A stretch of DNA of 64,000 bases from Ignavibacteriales bacterium. GTDB taxonomy: Bacteria; Bacteroidota; Ignavibacteria; Ignavibacteriales; Ignavibacteriaceae. Made by a program: the position numbers and the translations under genes. How positions within the stretch are numbered: position 1 is the first letter of the stretch; every line of letters begins with the position of its first letter. The notes beneath the pieces are model-generated. The model made no database searches. It was not told the DNA's origin and was given only the letters and a program-made list of their open reading frames with translations. This document shows positions 18,683 to 26,546 of this stretch, in pieces. The stretch lies in contig CP065001.1 in assembly GCA_016700155.1 (NCBI GenBank), forward strand, positions 2,666,001 to 2,730,000, read 5' to 3'.

Positions 18683-19117
18683 ATGGATGAATTCATATTA
18701 GCAGCGATTGCAGAAGCCAGGAAAGGCTCGCGAACGGGAGGAATTCCAATTGGTTCAGTGCTGGTTAAAGATAAAAAAATAATCGGCAGAGGTTATAATA
18801 AACGAGTACAGGAAAACAATCCCGTATTACATGCTGAAATCGATTGCCTTACTTCCGCCGGAAGAATAGGATCATATGAAGGAACCATTCTTTACTCAAC
18901 CTTAATGCCCTGTTATTTATGTGCCGGCGCAATAGTACAGTTCGGCATAAAAAAAGTTATTGCAGGTGAATCAAAAAACTTTCCGGGTGCTGTGGAATTC
19001 CTTAAAGCTCATGGAGTTGAAGTGGTTGATATGGAGAATGAAGAGTGTATAGGTATGATGAAGGATTTCATCAGTTATAACGAAAAATTATGGAATGAAG
19101 ATATCGGGAAAACTTAA
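18683..19117 (+). CDS. Nucleoside/cytosine deaminase family protein (Fcy1-like)
   Basis: A 144-residue zinc deaminase. Zinc ligands and catalytic base are seen in HAEIDCL (His50, Glu52) and in TLMPCYLCAGAI (Cys77, Cys80). The spacing, the GGIPIGSVLV segment and the ending (AGESKNFPGA..FLKAHGVEVVDMENEECIGMMKDFI) resemble yeast cytosine deaminase Fcy1 more than tRNA adenosine deaminase TadA, which has a PCxxC with other flanks. The likely reaction is hydrolytic deamination of cytosine or a related base in the cytosol. It stands alone on the plus strand, convergent with the phosphoesterase gene. Confidence 0.85.
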   Translation: MDEFILAAIAEARKGSRTGGIPIGSVLVKDKKIIGRGYNKRVQENNPVLHAEIDCLTSAGRIGSYEGTILYSTLMPCYLCAGAIVQFGIKKVIAGESKNFPGAVEFLKAHGVEVVDMENEECIGMMKDFISYNEKLWNEDIGKT

Positions 19118-19121
19118 AGGC

Positions 19122-19143
19122 AAAACTAAGATGCAGTTTTATT
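19122..19143 (+). terminator. Weak AT-rich terminator-like hairpin between convergent genes
   Basis: AAAACT (19122-19127), a 7-base loop and AGTTTT (19135-19140) followed by ATTT. Only six A/T-rich pairs, so weak, but it sits exactly between the convergent deaminase and phosphoesterase stops. Confidence 0.3.
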
Positions 19144-19144
19144 T

Positions 19145-19834
19145 CTACTCTATATCTTCTTTATAGGTTGAAACCGAAAGTGTGTCGATGATTTTATCCC
19201 TCTCAACTATAACCGCACTAAGTTTATTGCCGGTATAAACTGAAGTATCGATGTAGACAGCATTGTTTGACTTCATAAATGTAACTTCCTGCTGACGGGT
19301 ATGACCGACAATCTGCAGTTTATCAATATTAAGCAGCTCATCCCGCGTCCACAAAATACCGTGTTCACTCATAAGTTCAGATCTTAAGAATGGATCGAGT
19401 GATTCAATTTTATCAAAAAAGTTCTTACCAAGTTTTGATTTATAGTGAGTGGAAATTCCTGCGTGAGAGATGAAACAATCCCGCAGATAATAGAATAATG
19501 GAGCATTAATAATTCGATCAAGATGCTGTGAAATGCTGTCGAATCTTCCGCTGTAAGAGTTTATAGTTTTTTCAGATCCATTGTACATCCATATTCTGCC
19601 AAGTTCATGGGATGAATCTTTGATAAAATAATAGAACATAAGATCGTGATTGCCAGCCGTAAAATTAATTTTTTCATTTATTATGAATTCAAGGACTTCA
19701 TAACTGAAGTTACCCCTGTCGACAAGATCACCAACGGTGTAAATATTAATGTACGGATACTTTTTTCTAATCTTTGAAACAAGTTCCTTGAGTGTATTGA
19801 GACACCCATGTATATCACCAATTACTGCAACCAT
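19145..19834 (-). CDS. Calcineurin-like metallophosphoesterase (ApaH/PrpE-type)
   Basis: A 229-residue cytosolic phosphoesterase. The dinuclear metal motifs are complete: GDIHG (residues 6-10), GDLVDRG, GNHD, and later a histidine in ISHAG and in IVGHTRQ. The order and length match the PPP-family serine/threonine phosphatase / diadenosine tetraphosphatase group. The substrate could be phosphoprotein or Ap4A. It starts 6 bp after the CoA-transferase stop and is the last gene of a long minus-strand run. Confidence 0.85.
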   Translation of the reverse strand: MVAVIGDIHGCLNTLKELVSKIRKKYPYINIYTVGDLVDRGNFSYEVLEFIINEKINFTAGNHDLMFYYFIKDSSHELGRIWMYNGSEKTINSYSGRFDSISQHLDRIINAPLFYYLRDCFISHAGISTHYKSKLGKNFFDKIESLDPFLRSELMSEHGILWTRDELLNIDKLQIVGHTRQQEVTFMKSNNAVYIDTSVYTGNKLSAVIVERDKIIDTLSVSTYKEDIE

Positions 19835-19840
19835 AAGGAA

Positions 19841-21196
19841 CTATATAAAGAAATTCTTTTTAGCGTAAAAAGTTAACTCGTCTCTGAAAGAAGGGTGTGC
19901 AATATTAATCAATGCCCTTGCCCTTTCCTGAACTGTTTTGCCGAACAGATATGCAATACCATATTCGGTAACTACATAATGTACATCACCTCTTGAAGTA
20001 ACAACTCCCGCACCCGGTTTTAACTGAGTGACTATCCGTGAAATGGTATTGTCTTTAGTAGCTGAAGGAAGTGCTATGATAGGCTTTCCGCCTTCGGACC
20101 TTGCAGCGCCTCTGATAAAATCAACCTGTCCGCCAATTCCGCTGTACAGTCTGCTGCCTATTGAATCAGAACATACCTGACCTGTCAAATCTATTTCTAT
20201 AGCAGAATTTATAGCTGTCATTTTATAGTTTTTTGCTATTACAAAAGGATCGTTCACATATTCCTGAGGATGAAATTCAATGACAGGATTATTGTGAATG
20301 AAGTCATAAGTTTTTCTGGTACCAAGAACAAATCCTGCTATAATTTTTCCGGGGTGAAGTGTTTTTCTTTCGCCATTAATAATTCCGTTTTCGACTAACT
20401 CAATCAACCCATCGGAAAACATTTCAGTATGAACACCAAGATCTTTACGGTCTCCAAGATATTTTAAAACAGAGTCGGGAATTGCTCCAATACCCATTTG
20501 CAAAGTGGCGCCATCTTCAATCAGACTGGCAACCTGTTCTCCAATTTTATCATATACTTCAATTAATTCTTTTCCTGCATTTGGATCAACCTGTGGAAGT
20601 TCCTTAATTGCTTCATCGTGTTCAACGAGATAATGAATTTTATTTATATGAATAAAGCAGTCGCCCAATGCTCTTGGCATTTCACTGTTTATCTGAGCAA
20701 TAATTATCTTTGCCCTATCAGCAGCGGCTTTAATTGTACCGACATCGACACCATAACTGCAGAATCCATGTTCATCCGGTGGTGAAAGGTTGAGAAGACA
20801 TACATCAACATCGATTACACCTTTCTTAAACATCAAAGGAACCTCTGAAAGGAAGATAGGAATAAATTCAGCACGACCTTCGTTCACAGCTTTACGCGTG
20901 TTTGCACCGATGAAAAATGCTTTGTGTTTAAAGTGTTTTTCCATTCCCTGTTGTGTATACGGCAGTTCTCCAACAATTAGTATGTGGTAAACAGTTACAT
21001 CCTGCAATTCATCTTTGCGTCTAACCATTGCTTTTACAAGCTCAAGCGGAACAGCACATCCGGGCTGTACAACAACATTGTCGCCGGACTTTATCACTTT
21101 AACTGCTTCATCAGCCGTTACCGTTTTTTGATTGTAGATTCTGAGAATATTTGTAGGCAGTGTATGTTTTGTTCTTTTTTCTTCCAAGGTCAGCAT
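19841..21196 (-). CDS. Acetyl-CoA hydrolase/transferase family protein (4-hydroxybutyrate/butyrate CoA-transferase-like)
   Basis: A 451-residue class I CoA-transferase of the Cat1/Cat2 group. It swaps CoA between acetyl-CoA and a carboxylic acid through a glutamyl-CoA intermediate. The catalytic glutamate is Glu258 in the family motif HTEMFSDG. Other signatures are LLNLSPPDEHGFCSYG, QMGIGAIPD, the glycine-rich GIGGQVDFIRGAARSEGGKPIIALPS, and the C-terminal RARALINIAHPSFRDEL. The preferred acid (acetate, butyrate, 4-hydroxybutyrate) cannot be read. Lying just downstream of alanine dehydrogenase, it may belong to amino-acid fermentation or acyl-CoA recycling. Confidence 0.9.
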   Translation of the reverse strand: MLTLEEKRTKHTLPTNILRIYNQKTVTADEAVKVIKSGDNVVVQPGCAVPLELVKAMVRRKDELQDVTVYHILIVGELPYTQQGMEKHFKHKAFFIGANTRKAVNEGRAEFIPIFLSEVPLMFKKGVIDVDVCLLNLSPPDEHGFCSYGVDVGTIKAAADRAKIIIAQINSEMPRALGDCFIHINKIHYLVEHDEAIKELPQVDPNAGKELIEVYDKIGEQVASLIEDGATLQMGIGAIPDSVLKYLGDRKDLGVHTEMFSDGLIELVENGIINGERKTLHPGKIIAGFVLGTRKTYDFIHNNPVIEFHPQEYVNDPFVIAKNYKMTAINSAIEIDLTGQVCSDSIGSRLYSGIGGQVDFIRGAARSEGGKPIIALPSATKDNTISRIVTQLKPGAGVVTSRGDVHYVVTEYGIAYLFGKTVQERARALINIAHPSFRDELTFYAKKNFFI

Positions 21197-21227
21197 AGTT
21201 TATTTTATAAAATTTCCTGTTTAAGAA

Positions 21228-22349
21228 TTAATTTGTAGAAAACACTCTGAGTCTTCTGTATTCAATATTAAAAATATTTGCAATAGGTTCATTTGAACAA
21301 TAGCCGCGGTATGTGCAGACACCTTTTGCTAATCCGTCATCACCAAGCAGGGCTTCCGATAATCCATTATCGGCAATAGTATGAATATAATTTAACGCAG
21401 CATTATTAAGTCCATAACTTGCGGTTCTTGCAACCAATGCAGGCATATTCGGCACACAATAATGAATTACATCGTGCATAGTATAAACCGGACTTGATAA
21501 TGTTGTAATTCTACTGGTTTCTATACATCCGCCTTGATCAATTGAAACATCAACGATCACTGAACCTTTTTTCATCTCTTTGACCATTTCTTCAGTTACG
21601 AGGTGCGGTGTTTTTTCACCTTTAATTAATACCGCGCCAATTAAAACATCTGCAAACTTAACACCACGGGTTATGGTGTAAGGATTTGCCATGACTGTGG
21701 TAACTCGTTTCTTAAATAGTGAATCTATCTTTCGCAGCCTGCTTAAATCCTTATCAATAACTATTACCTGGGCTCCTCTACCAACAGCAGCGCGTGCGGC
21801 AGTAGTACCAACAACACCGGCACCGAGGATAACCACAGCGGCAGGTGCTACGCCCGGAATTCCGCCAAGAAGAATCCCCCTTCCGCCTTTGGTTGAACTT
21901 TCCAGATATTTTTCAGAAACCTGAATACATAGCTGTCCGGCAATTTCACTCATTGAATGAAGCACTGGAAGTCCTACTGTATTTTCAATCAGTTCATAAG
22001 CAATTGCTGTAATATTTTTTTTGAGAAGCTGATCTATTACATTTTTTTTCCCGACGGCAAGATGTAACGATGAGAAAAGTATCTGGTTATCCTGAAGTAA
22101 AGAACACTCCTGTTCACTTAGAGGTGCTACTTTAACCATCATTTCGGCGCGTCCGTATGCTTCTTCCGTGCTGTAAACAATGTTGGCTCCGGTCTTTATA
22201 TAATCTTCGTCACTGAAATGACTTCCCTCGCCTGCACCACTCTGAATATAAACTGTATGACCTGCCCTGACCAGTGAATCGACTCCTGCCGGGGCTAATG
22301 CAATTCTTTTTTCCTCATGAAGTGTTTCTTTGGGGATCCCTATTCTCAT
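21228..22349 (-). CDS. ald: Alanine dehydrogenase
   Basis: A 373-residue full-length enzyme that interconverts L-alanine and pyruvate plus ammonia with NAD. Signatures: GIPKETLHEEKRIALAP at the N-terminus, the substrate-site region EMMVKVAPL, LHSMSEIAGQLC, the Rossmann loop VILGAGVVGTTAA, DVSIDQGGCIET and HYCVPNMPALVARTAS. An AGGAG-type site precedes the ATG. It lies between the 2-hydroxyacid dehydrogenase and the CoA-transferase on the same strand, consistent with peptide/amino-acid catabolism, a theme repeated by the peptidases at 43866-51001. Confidence 0.97.
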   Translation of the reverse strand: MRIGIPKETLHEEKRIALAPAGVDSLVRAGHTVYIQSGAGEGSHFSDEDYIKTGANIVYSTEEAYGRAEMMVKVAPLSEQECSLLQDNQILFSSLHLAVGKKNVIDQLLKKNITAIAYELIENTVGLPVLHSMSEIAGQLCIQVSEKYLESSTKGGRGILLGGIPGVAPAAVVILGAGVVGTTAARAAVGRGAQVIVIDKDLSRLRKIDSLFKKRVTTVMANPYTITRGVKFADVLIGAVLIKGEKTPHLVTEEMVKEMKKGSVIVDVSIDQGGCIETSRITTLSSPVYTMHDVIHYCVPNMPALVARTASYGLNNAALNYIHTIADNGLSEALLGDDGLAKGVCTYRGYCSNEPIANIFNIEYRRLRVFSTN

Positions 22350-22440
22350 CTATAAACTCTCCTTTTAAGTGCTGCAAAATTACCGATAACTGTTGTGACA
22401 TTCAACCGCGAAGAGCGGCTTATAAGTCGATTTTGTTGTT

Positions 22441-23394
22441 TCAATTAACTGGAGTAAGTGGTTTTTTACCGGACAGAACCGCCGCGATATTTTTCGCTGC
22501 CAGCATAGCCATAGCATTTCGGGCTTCGATTGTTGCACTACCGATATGCGGGAGTAACACAACGTTGTTTAATGCTGATAGTTTCGGGTTTATGTTTGGT
22601 TCATTTTCAAAAACATCCAATCCGGCAGCAAAAATTTTATTTTCTTTTAACAATTTAATTAATGCTTTTTCTTCAATCACTTCCCCCCTTGAAGTGTTAA
22701 TTAGAATTGCGGAAGACTTTAACAATGATAATCTTTCAGCATTAAGCATATATTTAGTTTTCGAATTTAAAGGTAGGTGTACTGAAATAATATCTGCATT
22801 CATCAAAAGTTTTTCCAGGGATACTCTCTTTGCCGTGATTTCATTTTCCATTTTTTTATTTGCAATATCTGAGAAATAAATGATACTGCAGCCGAAAGCT
22901 TTTGCCCGCTGTGCAACTGCATTCCCGATCCTGCCTGCGCCTATAATTCCAAATGTTTTATTCTTCAGTTCCATTCCAAGCAACAACTCAGGTTGCCAGC
23001 CTTTAAATTTTCTTTTAATAATCATTGAATGACCTTCAATCACTCTCCTTGCGCAGGAAAGTACTAATGTCATAGTCAGGTCAGCGGTTGAATCAGTTAA
23101 AACATCCGGAGTGTTAGTTACAACGATACCTTTTTTCTTAGCATAATCGATATCAATATTGTTGAAGCCGACGGCATAATTAGCAATCACCTTGCAGCGG
23201 GTTAACTTATTGATCACATCCTTATCGAATTTATCTGTGAGCAGTGCAACTATACCATCTGCATCTTTTGATTTTCTAATAAGTTCATCTCTCGAAAGAG
23301 GTCTGTTCTTATTGTTTATTAAAATCTCAAATCCGTTTTGCCGCAGAAAGTCTATTGCGACTGATGGTATTTTTCGTGTGACAAGAATCTTCAT
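22441..23394 (-). CDS. D-isomer-specific 2-hydroxyacid dehydrogenase (glyoxylate/hydroxypyruvate reductase-like)
   Basis: A 317-residue NAD(P)-dependent dehydrogenase. The Rossmann motif is FGIIGAGRIGNAVAQRA (near residue 145). The catalytic triad appears as Arg in NTSRGEVI, Glu in DVFENEP and His in LPHIGSAT. The early segment CKVIANYAVGFNNIDIDYAKKKGI is also typical. The likely reaction is reduction of glyoxylate, hydroxypyruvate or another 2-keto acid; the family cannot be split by eye. It starts 5 bp after the SpmA-SpmB-like gene, so they are probably co-transcribed. Confidence 0.9.
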   Translation of the reverse strand: MKILVTRKIPSVAIDFLRQNGFEILINNKNRPLSRDELIRKSKDADGIVALLTDKFDKDVINKLTRCKVIANYAVGFNNIDIDYAKKKGIVVTNTPDVLTDSTADLTMTLVLSCARRVIEGHSMIIKRKFKGWQPELLLGMELKNKTFGIIGAGRIGNAVAQRAKAFGCSIIYFSDIANKKMENEITAKRVSLEKLLMNADIISVHLPLNSKTKYMLNAERLSLLKSSAILINTSRGEVIEEKALIKLLKENKIFAAGLDVFENEPNINPKLSALNNVVLLPHIGSATIEARNAMAMLAAKNIAAVLSGKKPLTPVN

Positions 23395-23399
23395 TTTAT

Positions 23400-25019
23400 C
23401 TAAAACAATTGTTTAACAATAAATAATGCCGCAAGGATTCCAATTATGTCTGCAATAAGTCCTGCAGGAAGTGCATGTCTTGTCTTCTTAATATTAACAG
23501 CCCCGAAATAAACCGCCAGCACATAAAATGTAGTTTCAGTACTTCCGTAAAAAGTTGATACAAGTACACCCATAAAAGAATCCGCACCGTGAACTGAAAT
23601 TATTTCTGTCATTATCCCGAGTGAACCACTTCCGGATAGCGGTCTCATCAAAGCCATTGGCAGCGCTTCTGCAGGCATTCCGATCATACTTAAGACCGGC
23701 TCCAATAGATCAACTAACCAATCCATTGCACCGCCCGCTCTGAAAATTCCAATTGCCATTAACATTGCTACAAGGTAAGGGATTATTCTGATGGCGATGT
23801 TGAATCCTTCTTTTGCACCTTCAATAAACTGCTCGTACACTTTTACTTTTTTTACAGCACCATAGACGATGAAAGAAATTATAAGAAACGGGATAGCAAA
23901 AAATGAAATTGTCTGAATAACATTCTTTACAGACTCCGGATTAAATAGCGACGACAAAACCATTAGCAAGCCGCTTCCACCGAAATAAAGAATAACGAAA
24001 GCTGCAATGATTATTGCAAGAATGCTAAAAATTATTTTAAGAGTGCCGGTATTCTTCTGCGATTTGAGCGAAGTATTATTAGAAGAAAACTTTTCAAATA
24101 TTTTTGCAGACGTTACTCCTGCAATTGTGGCACAACAGGATGCAAATAAGGAAGTACCTATAATTATTGCCGGGTCAGAACTTCCTGATGCTGCTCGAAT
24201 AGCGATTGCCGTTGCTGGAATCAAAGTGATACCCGCTGTGTTGATAGCTAAAAAAGTTATCATCGCGTTTGATGCGGTAGTTTTATCCGGATTAATTTGA
24301 TTCAACTCTTCCATTGCTTTTAACCCGAAAGGTGTTGCAGCATTCCCGAGCCCGAGTGTATTTGCTGAGATGTTCATAATCATAGAACCAATTGACGGAT
24401 GATCAGGAGGAACATCTGGAAAAAGTCGCTTGGTTATAGGTTTGACTATCTTCGCAATTAATGAAATGAGTCCGGCTTCTTCAGCTATTTTCATAACCCC
24501 AAGCCAGAGTGCCATTATTCCAATTAACCCTAGCGCAATGTTTACAGCTACAGATGCGTAGTTAAGAACTTCATCAGTAACATTCTTTAATTTTATAAAA
24601 CTAACACTTTCCAGTTTGATTGATGAGACTGCTTTACCTGTTGAATCAAGACTGAAAGATTTTATCGTAGCCGTTATATCATCTTTTTCTCCTGAAGCTT
24701 CTGCAATTTCTTTTAGCAGCTTTGTTGCTGAGTCATTCACCCTAAGTATAGCTGCCCAAGTTGTTTTATTTGAATCAGTCTTTATAAAACTTTTAAAAGT
24801 TATATCGTTTTCAGACTCATCATTAAATGAATTTTTATATGCACCCGAACCAAGAATAACTTCGTAATTGAGTTTTGGGTTTTCAGAATCAATTTTCCTG
24901 ACACTGACTTCTATCGATTTGTCGTTAGCGAATTTGTTTTTGTTGCTGTCACTTAAATCAGTGACTAATGCAGTACCAATACCAAGTACAATTAAAGCTA
25001 ACCAGACATAGTTAAGCAT
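23400..25019 (-). CDS. SpmA-SpmB-type fused nucleoside-recognition (Gate) membrane protein
   Basis: A 539-residue polytopic protein. An N-terminal helix is followed by an exposed ~100-residue region rich in Lys, Asp and Ser (about 25-140), then two Gate-domain halves. The first contains LGLIGIMALWLGVMKIAEEAGLI and the conserved MIMNISANTLGLGNAATPFGLKAMEEL (split), as in SpmA. The second contains IRIIPYLVAMLMAIGIFRAGGAMD and STFYGSTETTFYVLAVYFG, as in SpmB. Fused forms occur widely in non-spore-formers; the transported substrate is unknown. An AGGAT site precedes the ATG. The insert between helix 1 and the Gate domain is unusual. Confidence 0.85.
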   Translation of the reverse strand: MLNYVWLALIVLGIGTALVTDLSDSNKNKFANDKSIEVSVRKIDSENPKLNYEVILGSGAYKNSFNDESENDITFKSFIKTDSNKTTWAAILRVNDSATKLLKEIAEASGEKDDITATIKSFSLDSTGKAVSSIKLESVSFIKLKNVTDEVLNYASVAVNIALGLIGIMALWLGVMKIAEEAGLISLIAKIVKPITKRLFPDVPPDHPSIGSMIMNISANTLGLGNAATPFGLKAMEELNQINPDKTTASNAMITFLAINTAGITLIPATAIAIRAASGSSDPAIIIGTSLFASCCATIAGVTSAKIFEKFSSNNTSLKSQKNTGTLKIIFSILAIIIAAFVILYFGGSGLLMVLSSLFNPESVKNVIQTISFFAIPFLIISFIVYGAVKKVKVYEQFIEGAKEGFNIAIRIIPYLVAMLMAIGIFRAGGAMDWLVDLLEPVLSMIGMPAEALPMALMRPLSGSGSLGIMTEIISVHGADSFMGVLVSTFYGSTETTFYVLAVYFGAVNIKKTRHALPAGLIADIIGILAALFIVKQLF

Positions 25020-25027
25020 AGTTATCC

Positions 25028-26044
25028 TTAATAAAGTTTTCGTGTGAATGGGAAAGAATGGTTACCATTCTTGTTCGCTGCAATGATTCTTAATTCAGAA
25101 TACTTTTTTTCTTTTTTCAAATCTACTGAAAGAACATTTGTTAGAGTATCATAACCGAATTCCGACTTAACAGAATCAGTATAAACTTTGATTGAATTAA
25201 TATCTATCCCCGACGAATCGGAAATGAAAAAAGTTTCAGTAACCGTTGAATCGTTTTCCGATCTGCTTCTAAATTTAATTTCAGGAATACCTGCTTTAAA
25301 ATATCTGCATAAACCTTTAAAGATTCCCCAGGCTTCTATTTTATTAAAGAACTCATCAGCTAATTTTTGTTCCTGGATTTTGTGAGTATGAAATCCGCAT
25401 TCAACAAGCACTGCGGGAATTTCAGTCAGCCTTAACACTGAAAAACCATCGCCGGGATAAACTGAGTAATCAGAGTAAGTTCCATCGAATGAACCCGGTC
25501 CGCCGGAATTTCTCATTGCATAAGCAAGATCACGCTGAATGAATTTTGCGATATCCCTTTCACAAGGTTCATAGTTATAATTTTCTGCCAGGGAATGAAA
25601 GTAAGTAGAAGTATAATTTGTATAATCATCGCCCTCCAGCGGAGGTGCGTTGTGATGAATGCTTATGAAAATATCTGCCCCGCTTTTGTTTGCCATTTCT
25701 GATCTTAACTTTAGCGGAACAGTTTCATCCAGCTCACGTGACATTTGAACAACAGCCCCCGCAAGGATAAATAATTTTTTAAGTTCAAGTGACACACTTA
25801 AATTTACATCCGCTTCAATGGCAAGTCCCTGATAGCCCCTGTTTTTACGGTCCTCGCCGCCATGCCCGGGATCAATAAATATCATTTTGTTTTTTATGTA
25901 AGGAGAATAGACTTCGATAAAAGCTGATAATTTTTCCAGTGAGTTTAACTCCGGCGGTACATCATAATAAAGCGAACTTACAGACGAACACGATACAAGT
26001 GATAGCAAAAAGATCAGGCAGAGAATTTTCAAAGCCTGTTTCAA
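25028..26044 (-). CDS. N-acetylmuramoyl-L-alanine amidase (Amidase_3), lipoprotein
   Basis: A zinc amidase that cleaves the muramoyl-alanine bond of peptidoglycan. Zinc ligands are seen in DPGHGGED (His61) and in GLAIEADVNLS (Glu77), with further motif SIHHNAPP and the catalytic glutamate in VLVECGFHTH. The frame opens at a TTG at 26065, but I prefer the TTG at 26044. It follows GGGGGA at suitable spacing, begins two bases after the upstream stop, and gives a clean lipoprotein signal (KQALKILCLIFLLSLVSC, lipobox Cys19). The C-terminal ~90 residues form an extra beta-like domain. It is probably anchored to a membrane and acts in the periplasm. Confidence 0.88.
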   Translation of the reverse strand: MKQALKILCLIFLLSLVSCSSVSSLYYDVPPELNSLEKLSAFIEVYSPYIKNKMIFIDPGHGGEDRKNRGYQGLAIEADVNLSVSLELKKLFILAGAVVQMSRELDETVPLKLRSEMANKSGADIFISIHHNAPPLEGDDYTNYTSTYFHSLAENYNYEPCERDIAKFIQRDLAYAMRNSGGPGSFDGTYSDYSVYPGDGFSVLRLTEIPAVLVECGFHTHKIQEQKLADEFFNKIEAWGIFKGLCRYFKAGIPEIKFRSRSENDSTVTETFFISDSSGIDINSIKVYTDSVKSEFGYDTLTNVLSVDLKKEKKYSELRIIAANKNGNHSFPFTRKLY

Positions 26045-26045
26045 A

Positions 26046-26513
26046 TCATCCCCCGATTTCTTCAACCGCCTGAATTTCTTCCGTATCTATAATCACGATA
26101 CGCTCCGTACCACTAAATTCAATTTCCTGCTGAGTGCTGCTGTCAGAAAACTTCTTTATATAATTTTTCTTTAGATCATCAATAAGTTTTACATCATCAA
26201 CTTTTCTTAAAACACCGGTTATGGTTATTGAGACAAAATGGTAAATAGGAGAATTTTTTGCTTTTGAAGTTTTCCTGTTTTCACCGGGACGAATAATTCC
26301 AAAACTAACGAGGTGATCAAACTTAATGCTGTTAAATATCTCTTCCTCATCATTAAAAAAAACGTAGATGTTCTTATCCATGTAAAGATAGTTCGTCGGA
26401 AGCTGTATTATCTGGTCTTCATCATTCAATACAGCGAGCAATCCCGCTGAGTTTGAATTAAGTTCTTTTTCTATTATTTCAAGGTCTCGTATTTGTGTGA
26501 TTTGCTTTTGCAT
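26046..26513 (-). CDS. Pyridoxamine 5'-phosphate oxidase-related flavin-binding protein
   Basis: A 155-residue single-domain protein with the split-barrel fold pattern: GLLAVLNDEDQIIQLPTNYLYMD (start of barrel), IYVFFNDEEEIFNSIKFDHLVSFGI, and FVSITITGVLRKVDD. This resembles the PNPOx-like / NimA-like group that binds FMN or F420. The substrate is unknown and it is too short and divergent to be PdxH. Its stop is two bases before the amidase start, so the two are coupled. The central lysine/serine loop (GENRKTSKAKNSP) replaces the usual RPG-type region. Confidence 0.65.
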   Translation of the reverse strand: MQKQITQIRDLEIIEKELNSNSAGLLAVLNDEDQIIQLPTNYLYMDKNIYVFFNDEEEIFNSIKFDHLVSFGIIRPGENRKTSKAKNSPIYHFVSITITGVLRKVDDVKLIDDLKKNYIKKFSDSSTQQEIEFSGTERIVIIDTEEIQAVEEIGG

Positions 26514-26546
26514 AATCTGTCATCCGGTTTAATTGTACTTGCCGAT

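Noticed and set aside
23400..25019. Evidence of sporulation
   Set aside because: SpmA/SpmB-type Gate proteins are widespread in non-sporulating bacteria and no other sporulation gene is in the window; the SpoIIE-type phosphatase at the left edge is likewise a general signalling enzyme.
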